A DNA stretch of 7,665 bases from Comamonas sp. (GCA_018384835.1 JAHAYB010000490.1:1-7665), one strand, 5' to 3'. Numbered from the stretch's first letter, positions 1 through 5,746 are shown. Notes: generated by a model not told the origin, from the sequence alone. Numbers and translations are program-made.

Positions 1-1257
1 ATGATGCCCCCATCGCCCAAAAACCCCGTGCTGCGCACCCCCCAGTTCAACCCGCCGCCCGCAGTGCGTGGCCGCGTGGCGCTGGGCATGACGGCAGCCG
101 CCGCCAGGGGCGAGTTTGCCTTGCAGGTATGCAGCCATTGCAGCGCCGTGCAATACCCGCCGCGTGAGGCTTGTGTGCAATGCAGCAGCGCGGATTTGCG
201 CTGGCAGCGTCAGTCTGGCAAAGGCCAGTTGCTGGCCACCACCACCCTGACGCATAGCAACGACCTGTACTTTCGCGAGCGCCTGCCCTGGCGCTTGGGC
301 ATGGTGCAGTTGGATGCTGGCCCCTCGGCCATGGTGCATTTGCATCACGATGTGCCCGCTCCCCAAGCTGGCGAGCCATTGCCACGTGTGCGCGTCACTG
401 CTCGGCTAGACCGCACTGGCCAGGCCGTGTTGTTTGCCCAGCCCGAGAAAGCCCATGCCCATATGCAAGACGACCCCATGCTGCGCGAAATGGCCAGCGA
501 CCCCAAATTCCGCAAAATTCTGGTCACGGACGGAACCAGCCCCCTTGGGCAAGCGGTGGTCAAGGCCATGCTCAAAGCGGGTGCAGCCCATGTCTGGGTC
601 GGCCATGCCGAGCCGTGGAAAGAGCAGCCCGGCTTTGCCAGTCTGGCGCAGTTAGAGCAAGTCACCCTCGTCCCGCTGGACGTAACCGACGAGCGCAGCG
701 TGCGCGAGCTGGCCGCACGTATTGGCGGCAAGGTAGATATTTTGGTGAACACCGCCGAGTTTCACCGCTGCCACGGCATCAGCAGCCGCCGGGGCACCGA
801 CATTGCCCGCGCTGAAATGGAAGTCAACTACCTGGGCTTGCTGCGCCTAGCGCAAAACTTTGGCCCAGCGCTGCAAGGCCGCTCTGCCGACGGGGTGGCG
901 CACGCCACCGCCTGGGTGAATGTGCTGTCGATTTTTGCCCTCAGCAACTTCCCGGCGCAGGGCACGTTTAGCGCATCAAAGGCAGCGGCGCTGTCGCTGT
1001 CGCAATGCCTGCGGGCGGAAATGCGTATGGCTGGTGTGCGGGTGGTGAACCTGTTTCCTGGCCCGCTCGATGACGATTGGAACCAGAACCTGCCCCCGCC
1101 CAAAGTGGCCCCGCAGGCGCTGGCCAAGGCCATCGTCCAAGCGTTGTGCGACGGGGTGGAAGATGTGTATCCGGGCGATATTGCCCAAGACTGGCTGGCT
1201 CGCTGGCGCGACGACCCCAAGGTCTTGGAGCGCGAACTGGCCGCAGGAGGGATGTAA
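1..1257 (+). CDS. DUF35 zinc-ribbon/OB-fold protein fused to a degenerate SDR domain
   Basis: 418 residues, two domains. The N-terminal half (about 25-150) matches the DUF35 layout: a short helix, a rubredoxin-like zinc ribbon with C44-x2-C47 and C58-x2-C61, then a beta-rich OB-fold. DUF35 proteins usually bind a thiolase or aldolase that handles acyl-CoA substrates. The C-terminal half (about 170-400) is an SDR Rossmann fold, but its hallmarks are altered. The TGxxxGxG loop reads TDGTSPLG (176-183), NNAG reads NTAE (250-253), and the catalytic Tyr of YxxxK is Phe323 (FSASK, K327). Ser310 and Asn276 remain. It is therefore probably a non-catalytic, structural or regulatory SDR domain. The window begins at the first ATG of an ATG-ATG pair, so the true start could lie upstream, although the N-terminus looks complete for DUF35. 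The last codons contain the ribosome site of the next gene, so the two are probably cotranscribed. The fold assignments are firm; the substrate is unknown. Confidence 0.85.
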   Translation: MMPPSPKNPVLRTPQFNPPPAVRGRVALGMTAAAARGEFALQVCSHCSAVQYPPREACVQCSSADLRWQRQSGKGQLLATTTLTHSNDLYFRERLPWRLGMVQLDAGPSAMVHLHHDVPAPQAGEPLPRVRVTARLDRTGQAVLFAQPEKAHAHMQDDPMLREMASDPKFRKILVTDGTSPLGQAVVKAMLKAGAAHVWVGHAEPWKEQPGFASLAQLEQVTLVPLDVTDERSVRELAARIGGKVDILVNTAEFHRCHGISSRRGTDIARAEMEVNYLGLLRLAQNFGPALQGRSADGVAHATAWVNVLSIFALSNFPAQGTFSASKAAALSLSQCLRAEMRMAGVRVVNLFPGPLDDDWNQNLPPPKVAPQALAKAIVQALCDGVEDVYPGDIAQDWLARWRDDPKVLERELAAGGM

Positions 1258-1261
1258 AGCC

Positions 1262-2095
1262 ATGACAGATACCGTAAACACCACCAGCGCAGCAAACAGC
1301 AGCCTTGGCCTGCTGGGCAATCTGGGGCTGGCCCTGGCCAGCGGCCAGGTGCGCATTGTGGACTTGACCCATACCCTTAGCCCAGACTTTCCCGCCATCG
1401 CCCTGCCGCCCGAGGTGGGGCAGTGCCAGCCGTTTCGCATCGAGCAAATCTCCGCCTACGACGAGCGCGGCCATGCCTGGTACTGGAACAACTTCTCATG
1501 CGGGGAACATACCGGCACGCACTTTGACGCGCCCAACCACTGGGTAACGGGGCGCGACCGCCCCTGTGGCTCCGTCGATAGCGTGCCCGCGCAAGATTTT
1601 GTTGCACCCGCCTGCGTGATTGATTGCAGCGCCCAGGCCGCGCAAGATGCTGACTACCTGCTCACCGTGGCAGATATTGAAGCGTTTGAAGCCCAGCATG
1701 GCCGCATCCCCGCCGGAGCTTGGGTGCTAATGCGTACCGACTGGAGCAAACGCTGGAGCGAGCAGCGCGACGGCAAAGCCTTCCAAAACTACGATGCCAG
1801 CGGCCAGCACACCCCCGGCCCCAGTGTGGAAGCCGTGCGCTTTTTGGTAGAGCAGCGCAATGTATTGGGCTTTGGCACAGAAACCATTGGCACAGATGCC
1901 GGGCAGGCTTACCACCTGCTGCCGCCTTACCCTTGCCATGCCCTAATGCACGGCGCGGGCAAATACGGCCTGCAATGCCTGAACAACCTGGACTTGCTGC
2001 CGCCCACTGGCGCTTTGCTGGTAGCCGCGCCACTGAAGATTGAAAACGGCAGCGGCAGCCCCCTGCGCGTGCTGGCCTTGGTGGAATCTGCATAG
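1262..2095 (+). CDS. Cyclase / kynurenine formamidase-like metal-dependent hydrolase
   Basis: 277 residues. The cyclase-family signature HTGTHFDAPNH lies at 83-93, giving probable metal ligands H83, H87 and D89. The N-terminal strand IVDLTHTLSPDFP (32-44) and the C-terminal NNLDLLPPTGALLVAAPLKI (241-260) are also typical. Members hydrolyse amide or lactone-like bonds, for example N-formylkynurenine or isatin, using Mn or Zn. At 277 residues it is longer than classical KynB (about 210) and closer to the larger general cyclase or isatin-hydrolase group. Where the family often has Glu before the NL(x)NLD segment, this protein seems to have Gln238. The start ATG was chosen because AGGAGGG (1245-1251) lies 10 bases upstream, inside the end of the preceding gene, leaving a 4-base gap that suggests translational coupling. 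The same frame is open upstream to 1070 but has no need of an earlier start. No signal peptide, so it is cytoplasmic. Substrate unknown; probably a step of the same catabolic route. Confidence 0.88.
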   Translation: MTDTVNTTSAANSSLGLLGNLGLALASGQVRIVDLTHTLSPDFPAIALPPEVGQCQPFRIEQISAYDERGHAWYWNNFSCGEHTGTHFDAPNHWVTGRDRPCGSVDSVPAQDFVAPACVIDCSAQAAQDADYLLTVADIEAFEAQHGRIPAGAWVLMRTDWSKRWSEQRDGKAFQNYDASGQHTPGPSVEAVRFLVEQRNVLGFGTETIGTDAGQAYHLLPPYPCHALMHGAGKYGLQCLNNLDLLPPTGALLVAAPLKIENGSGSPLRVLALVESA

Positions 2096-2149
2096 CCAGC
2101 CCAAGTACATCAGCAATAGCGATAGAGAACACATAAGGAAACACACCCC

Positions 2150-2884
2150 ATGAACCAGCAGCCCAACAAAGTCGCCGCCGTCACTGGCGGCAGTGCGGGC
2201 ATTGGCCAGGCCATTTGTGAGCAGTTGCTTGCTCAGGGCTATGAAGTCATATCCCTGGCGCGGCGTGCCAGCACGCTCAACCACCCCAAGATGCACAGCA
2301 TGGAGGTGGACTTGCTCGACCGCCAAGCCACCGCCCAAGCCTTGGCGCAGATGATGGCGCAGCACGAAGTCACCACCCTGATACACAACGCCGGGGTCAT
2401 TCGCCCCGCTCTGCTGCCCGATGTGCAGTTGACCGACCTGGATGCCCTGACCGAACTCCACTTAGGCTGCGCCGTGCAAATGATGCAAGCCGCCTTACCT
2501 GCCATGCAGCAACGCCAGTTTGGCCGCGTGGTGCTGCTGTCTTCGCGTGGCGCTTTGGGGCTGGCTACGCGCACCGCCTACGCCGCCACCAAGGCGGGCA
2601 TGTTGGGCATGGCACGCACCTGGGCACTAGAGCTGGCGCAGCAGGGCATTACCGTTAATGTGGTATCGCCCGGCCCCATCCAAACCGATATGTTCTACGA
2701 CGTGGTGGAAGCTGGCAGCGAGCGCGAGGCCAAGCTGGCCGCCGCCATCCCCGTAGGCCGTCTGGGGCGGGCGGACGATGTAGCGCGTGCCGTGCTGTTC
2801 TTTACCGATGCGGCCAATGGTTTTGTCACTGGGCAGAACCTCTACGTCTGCGGTGGTGCCAGCGTGGGCACGATAACGATTTAA
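2150..2884 (+). CDS. SDR-family NAD(P)-dependent oxidoreductase (active-type)
   Basis: 244 residues, the normal length of a classical SDR. The cofactor loop TGGSAGIG is at 12-19, Asp54 follows the third strand, HNAG is at 79-82, and the catalytic residues are Ser131, Tyr144 and Lys148 (YAATK). The PGPIQTDM segment (174-181) and the C-terminal VTGQNLYVCGG are typical of FabG-like enzymes. Arginines 38-39 after the second strand hint at NADP(H). One oddity is that the tetrad Asn (usually NxxG after helix 4) appears to be His104 (LHLG). The start is supported by AAGGAA (2135-2140) 9 bases before ATG. It lies 54 bases after the cyclase gene on the same strand with no terminator between, so it is probably in one operon. 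It likely oxidises or reduces a hydroxy/keto intermediate, perhaps as a CoA thioester. It could be the active partner of the degenerate SDR domain encoded by the first gene; that pairing is inference. Confidence 0.92.
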   Translation: MNQQPNKVAAVTGGSAGIGQAICEQLLAQGYEVISLARRASTLNHPKMHSMEVDLLDRQATAQALAQMMAQHEVTTLIHNAGVIRPALLPDVQLTDLDALTELHLGCAVQMMQAALPAMQQRQFGRVVLLSSRGALGLATRTAYAATKAGMLGMARTWALELAQQGITVNVVSPGPIQTDMFYDVVEAGSEREAKLAAAIPVGRLGRADDVARAVLFFTDAANGFVTGQNLYVCGGASVGTITI

Positions 2885-2897
2885 GTTTTTAGCGGTG

Positions 2898-2932
2898 CGC
2901 TGGCTGATTGCAGCGAGCGTGTTTTATTTTTT
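2898..2932 (+). terminator. Possible weak intrinsic terminator or attenuator
   Basis: A 5-bp GC-rich stem (CGCTG 2898-2902 with CAGCG 2911-2915, 8-base loop) is followed after a few bases by a T-rich run (2922-2932, interrupted by one A). The stem is short and not adjacent to the T run, so termination would be partial at best. It sits in the 82-base gap between the SDR and binding-protein genes and could let the binding protein be expressed at a different level. The AT-rich stretch here could also hold a promoter, but I found no convincing -35/-10 pair. Confidence 0.3.
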
Positions 2933-2966
2933 ACTTTATCTATAACCATTACGGAGACATAAAACC

Positions 2967-4121
2967 ATGCGTTTAAGCCAACTCTTTACCGCTACTGCCC
3001 TGGCCACGGCTCTGGGTCTATCCGCCAGCGCTGTCTGGGCGCAAGTCAAGGTGGGCGTGGTCTATTCCGCCACTGGCCCGGTATCTATGGTGGGTATTCC
3101 CCAGAAAAACAGCGTGCCCCTGCTGCCCAAGCAAATTGGCGACTTGACGGTGCAATACATCGGCCTGGATGATGCCAGCGACCCCACCCAATCCGTAACC
3201 GCCGTGCGCAAGCTGCTGGACAGCGAAAACATTGATGCCCTGATTGGCCCCAGCGGCTCCCCCAACGCCATGGGGGTAATTCAGTTTGCTGCTGAAACGG
3301 GTACCCCCATGCTGGCACCCGTAGGCACTGCCGCCGTAGTGCTGCCCATGGACGAGAAAAAGAAATGGGTCTTCAAAACCACGCAGAACGATGAAATCAT
3401 TGCCGCCGCCTTGGTGCAGCACATGGCCAGCAACGGCGTAAAAACCCTGGCCTTTATCGGAACCTCTGACCCCTACGGCGAGAACTGGGACCGTGTCGTC
3501 AGCGCCATGGCCGCTGAGAAGGGCATCAAACTGGTCGCTAATGAGCGCTTCTCGCGCTCTGATATGGCAGTAGTGGGGCAGACCATGCAAATCATCGGTG
3601 CCAAGCCCGATGCGGTACTGATTGCCGCCCCCGGCGGCCCCTCGGTACTGCCACAAACCACCCTGGTGGAAAAAGGCTACAAAGGCAAGTTCTACCAAAC
3701 CCACGGTGCGGCGCTGCCCGCCTTCCTCAAGCTCGGTGGTAAGAAGGTGGAAGACACCATCATGGCTGCCAGCCTCATGCTGGTGCTGCCTGAAATCCCA
3801 GACAGCAACCCCGTCAAGCAAGTAGCCGCGCAATACATGGCCGACTACGAAAAAATGCACGGCGAGCCACCCGCCACCTTCGGCGCAAACGTATTTGATG
3901 CCGGTTTACTGCTGCAAGCGGCCATTCCCGAAGCGGCCAAAGCAGGCAAGCCTGGCACGCCAGAGTTTCGTGCCGCCCTGCGCGATGCCCTGGAAAAAAC
4001 CAAAGAGCTGATTGGCACCCAAGGCGTGTACAACATGAACGCCGAAGACCACAGCGGCTTTGACGAGCGTGGCCGCGAGCTGATTACCGTTAAGGACGGG
4101 CAGTTTCGCCTGATTAAATAA
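2967..4121 (+). CDS. Periplasmic ABC transporter substrate-binding protein, LivK type (Peripla_BP_6)
   Basis: 384 residues. It starts with a signal peptide: R2, a hydrophobic Ala/Leu core at about 6-21, and a signal peptidase I site AVWA|Q after residue 25. There is no lipobox Cys, so the mature protein is soluble in the periplasm. Mature strands KVGVVYSATGP (28-38) and the conserved ALIGPSGS, TPMLAPVGTAA and SDPYGENW segments identify the type I periplasmic binding fold used by branched-chain amino acid and aromatic-acid ABC importers. The start is supported by GGAGA (2953-2957) 9 bases before ATG. No permease or ATPase gene is in the window, so its LivHMGF-like partners must be elsewhere or upstream. 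Its place after the cyclase and SDR genes suggests it captures the substrate of that pathway. Comparable solo binding proteins are common in Comamonadaceae catabolic clusters. Ligand unknown. The stop region is tandemly duplicated. Confidence 0.93.
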   Translation: MRLSQLFTATALATALGLSASAVWAQVKVGVVYSATGPVSMVGIPQKNSVPLLPKQIGDLTVQYIGLDDASDPTQSVTAVRKLLDSENIDALIGPSGSPNAMGVIQFAAETGTPMLAPVGTAAVVLPMDEKKKWVFKTTQNDEIIAAALVQHMASNGVKTLAFIGTSDPYGENWDRVVSAMAAEKGIKLVANERFSRSDMAVVGQTMQIIGAKPDAVLIAAPGGPSVLPQTTLVEKGYKGKFYQTHGAALPAFLKLGGKKVEDTIMAASLMLVLPEIPDSNPVKQVAAQYMADYEKMHGEPPATFGANVFDAGLLLQAAIPEAAKAGKPGTPEFRAALRDALEKTKELIGTQGVYNMNAEDHSGFDERGRELITVKDGQFRLIK

Positions 4122-4137
4122 AGCCTGATTAAATAAA
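4108..4137 (+). repeat. 15-bp perfect tandem duplication spanning the stop codon
   Basis: GCCTGATTAAATAAA occurs twice back to back (4108-4122 and 4123-4137). The first copy holds the last codons and TAA of the binding-protein gene. Because the unit is 15 bases, the second copy supplies another in-frame TAA (4134-4136) and would add only S-L-I-K on readthrough. It also fills nearly all of the 17-base gap to the convergent marR stop. Confidence 0.95.
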
Positions 4138-4138
4138 T

Positions 4139-4666
4139 TTAACCTTTGGCTGCGCCGCCACCCCCTCGGCGGCGCATATCAATAATGCTACGCAGGGTGG
4201 CTTTTAAGGCTTGCGTCTGCTCTGAACCAAGGGGCTGGAGCACTTGCTGCTCATGGGCCTTGGCACATGCCATCAAGCGGGTAGCGATGGCACTGCCCGC
4301 TGCTGTAATACGCACCATGGTGATACGCCGGTCGCTGCTGTGAGGGTAGCGCTGGACGTAGCCACGCGCCTCCATACGGTCAAGCAAGCGCGTGACCGTG
4401 GGCTGTTTGCTGAGAGCGATTTGTGCTAATCCCCCTGTGCTCATGCCATTGCGGCTGGCTAAAGTGGCCAGCACCCGCCATTCCGTCACGGAAAACCCCG
4501 CCGCCTGCACCTGGGTATGAAACTGCGCTGCAATCAGCGCACTGGCTTGGGAGAGCAGCGCTGAGAGGTAGTCATCAATAAAAGCAAAATCTGCCGGAGG
4601 CTCGTTGGGGATAGGGTTGGCATCATTGGCAGCAATGCTTGGGGGGGAGGAGGAGTTAGTGGCCAT
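4139..4666 (-). CDS. MarR-family winged-helix transcriptional regulator
   Basis: 175 residues. The N-terminus (1-28) is polar, Pro-rich and probably disordered. A dimerisation helix follows (about 29-55), then the winged helix-turn-helix: FSVTEWRVLATLA (58-70), MSTGGLAQIA and SKQPTVTRLLDRMEARGYV as recognition region (75-104), and the DRRITMVRIT wing (112-121). The C-terminal dimer helix ends in RRRGGGGAAKG, a tail encoded by a GC-rich hairpin. MarR proteins usually repress nearby genes and release DNA on binding a phenolic or CoA-thioester ligand. This one converges on the catabolic genes and diverges from thiD. A stop lies four codons upstream of the chosen ATG and no Shine-Dalgarno is visible before it, so the start is the least certain part. 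A run of seven G (C on the coding strand) lies in codons 7-10. The targets are inferred, not shown. Confidence 0.92.
   Translation of the reverse strand: MATNSSSPPSIAANDANPIPNEPPADFAFIDDYLSALLSQASALIAAQFHTQVQAAGFSVTEWRVLATLASRNGMSTGGLAQIALSKQPTVTRLLDRMEARGYVQRYPHSSDRRITMVRITAAGSAIATRLMACAKAHEQQVLQPLGSEQTQALKATLRSIIDMRRRGGGGAAKG
4151..4176 (-). terminator. GC-rich 9-bp hairpin at the 3' end of marR; possible terminator
   Basis: TGCGCCGCC (4151-4159) pairs perfectly with GGCGGCGCA (4168-4176) across an 8-base loop, inside the last codons of marR and just past the convergent stop of the binding-protein gene. On the marR strand it is followed, after about ten bases, by an AT-rich stretch containing AAATTTATTT. 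On the + strand no T run follows. The U tract is displaced, so it is at best a non-canonical terminator. It may simply stall or stabilise both converging transcripts. Confidence 0.35.
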
Positions 4667-4687
4667 GCAACGGCATCACAGCAAAAG

Positions 4688-4717
4688 TTGAACACGCAAT
4701 ACCGCTGCGAGTATAGC
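4688..4717 (+). promoter_or_regulatory. Candidate sigma-70 promoter for thiD
   Basis: TTGAAC (4688-4693) and TATAGC (4712-4717), separated by 18 bases, each match four of six consensus positions. Transcription would begin near 4724 and give a leader of roughly 85 bases before the thiD ATG. Chance matches of this quality are common, so this is tentative. Confidence 0.35.
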
Positions 4718-4720
4718 GGT
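4701..4720. promoter_or_regulatory. Candidate operator dyad between marR and thiD
   Basis: ACCGCT (4701-4706) and AGCGGT (4715-4720) form a perfect 6-bp inverted repeat with an 8-base spacer, 20 bases overall. This is a size compatible with MarR-family operators. It overlaps the candidate -10 of thiD and lies about 35-55 bases upstream of the marR start, so binding could control either gene. Which protein binds, if any, is inferred. Confidence 0.35.
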
Positions 4721-4730
4721 CGGCCTTGGT

Positions 4731-4763
4731 AATGGGTACAGGTGGGTTCAGGTGGGTACAGGG
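4731..4763 (+). repeat. 10-bp tandem repeat with G-quadruplex pattern upstream of thiD
   Basis: Three consecutive 10-base units (aatGGGTACA, ggtGGGTTCA, ggtGGGTACA; 4731-4760) are followed by GGG. The four GGG runs begin at 4734, 4744, 4754 and 4761, with spacers of 7, 7 and 4 bases, which satisfies the G3N1-7 quadruplex rule. The units share one helical-turn spacing. The element lies in the probable thiD leader on the coding strand. Function unproven. Confidence 0.7.
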
Positions 4764-4798
4764 CACGCTTCGCAGGCAAAATAGGCCGTTTTTGGATT

Positions 4799-4803
4799 GG
4801 AGG
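4799..4803 (+). promoter_or_regulatory. Shine-Dalgarno that sets the thiD start
   Basis: GGAGG lies 7 bases before the ATG at 4811. The frame is open back to an ATG at 4742, but that start sits inside the 10-bp repeat, has no comparable ribosome site and would add 23 residues unlike the family. The later start is preferred. Confidence 0.8.
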
Positions 4804-4810
4804 CTACGTA

Positions 4811-5701
4811 ATGAGCACGCGGGCAACAGACCTTTCTTCTCTCACCCCACCACAGCCCAGCCCTGGGGCAGCGCGTTATGTGCGGGTGTTGTCTATTGCT
4901 GGCTCGGACAGCGGTGGTGGTGCAGGCATTCAGGCAGATTTGAAAACCTTTAGCGCCTTAGGCTGTTTTGGCATGACGGCGATTACCGCCATCACCGCCC
5001 AAAACACCCTAGGGGTAACGGCCATCCACGCCGTGCCAGCGCCCATGCTGCAAGCCCAGCTAGATGCCGTACTGCAAGATATTGGGGCAGATGCCGTCAA
5101 AATTGGCATGTTGCACAGCCCTGAGCTGGTGCGTGTCGTAGCACAGACCATTGAGCGCTATGGCCTGCGCAATGTGGTACTGGACCCAGTGATGGTGGCC
5201 ACCAGTGGCGACCGCCTGATTGCCCAAGAAACCGCCGATGTGCTGGCGCAAGAGCTTTTCCCCCTCGCCAGTGTGATTACACCCAACTTGGATGAGGCCG
5301 GTTGGCTCATCGGCCACACCCTGACCACCACTGAGGCCATGACCGCTGCCGCCCAGGCTCTGCTGGACAAGGGCGCACGCAGCGTTTTGCTCAAGGGTGG
5401 GCATTTGCCCGGTCATTGGGTAGCCGATTTGCTGCTGCAAGCAGATGGTCAGCCCTGCCTGTTGGAGTCAGCGCGTATTGCCACCCACAACGGCCACGGT
5501 ACGGGCTGCACCTTATCGTCGGCCATTGCCTGCTTTTTAGCGCAAGGTCATGGTTTGGAGCAGGCAGTGCGCCAAGCGCGTGCCTATATCCTGCAAGCCA
5601 TTGCAGCGGGGGCGCAGGTTCATACAGGCCAAGGCCACGGCCCACTTAACCATGGTTTTGCCCCGCTGGCGCAAATCATCACTACCGCACTGGCGCAATA
5701 G
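4811..5701 (+). CDS. thiD: Hydroxymethylpyrimidine / phosphomethylpyrimidine kinase (thiamin synthesis)
   Basis: 296 residues from the preferred start; the family is usually about 265, and the excess is a Pro/Ser-rich N-terminus (1-22). AGSDSGGGAGIQADLKTF (30-47) is the substrate-binding signature. Further ThiD segments are ITAQNTLGV (61-69), DAVKIGML (94-101), VVLDPVMVATSG (122-133), TPNLDEA (157-163) and the C-terminal anion-hole GHGTGCTLSSA (228-238) with Cys233. The enzyme phosphorylates HMP to HMP-P and then to HMP-PP in the cytoplasm, supplying the pyrimidine half of thiamin diphosphate; close relatives also act on pyridoxal. I see no TPP-riboswitch core in the short leader, so control, if any, lies in the promoter, dyad and G-rich repeat upstream. 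It diverges from marR and precedes greB by 45 bases with no terminator, so the two may share a transcript. The stop region has a small tandem repeat. Confidence 0.94.
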   Translation: MSTRATDLSSLTPPQPSPGAARYVRVLSIAGSDSGGGAGIQADLKTFSALGCFGMTAITAITAQNTLGVTAIHAVPAPMLQAQLDAVLQDIGADAVKIGMLHSPELVRVVAQTIERYGLRNVVLDPVMVATSGDRLIAQETADVLAQELFPLASVITPNLDEAGWLIGHTLTTTEAMTAAAQALLDKGARSVLLKGGHLPGHWVADLLLQADGQPCLLESARIATHNGHGTGCTLSSAIACFLAQGHGLEQAVRQARAYILQAIAAGAQVHTGQGHGPLNHGFAPLAQIITTALAQ

Positions 5702-5710
5702 CAATAGCAA
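5695..5710 (+). repeat. 6-bp tandem repeat duplicating the thiD stop codon
   Basis: GCAATA is repeated (5695-5700, 5701-5706) and followed by GCAA. The thiD TAG (5699-5701) is copied in frame at 5705-5707, giving Q-stop-Q-stop. It is short and could arise by replication slippage. Confidence 0.85.
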
Positions 5711-5746
5711 GAGCGCACAGAGGCTTGGATAAACAGGGAGATATCT

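Noticed and set aside
1070..1261. N-terminal extension of the cyclase by 64 residues
   Set aside because: It would overlap the first gene's Rossmann domain in another frame and its translation is Arg/Pro-rich shadow sequence. The ATG at 1262 has a strong AGGAGGG site.
2904..2946. Promoter for the binding-protein gene (TTGCAG with TTACTT, or TATAAC at 2941)
   Set aside because: The hexamer matches are weak or the spacing is wrong, and TATAAC would start transcription almost on the ribosome site.
3018..3860. 280-codon open frame on the minus strand inside the binding-protein gene
   Set aside because: It lies wholly antisense to a convincing signal-peptide-bearing gene, is rich in His and Gly as expected from a shadow of high-GC codon bias, and shows no family motif.
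4534..4779. 81-codon minus-strand frame overlapping the marR start
   Set aside because: It is a Pro/Cys-rich frame without motifs, mostly inside marR in another frame.
4742..4810. Earlier start for thiD
   Set aside because: It begins inside the G-rich repeat, lacks a ribosome site and adds non-homologous residues; GGAGG before 4811 decides the start.
4667..4810. TPP riboswitch upstream of thiD
   Set aside because: The leader is under 100 bases and I could not find the conserved thi-box core; the CTGAGAG-like string near 4410 is inside marR coding sequence and lacks the rest of the element.
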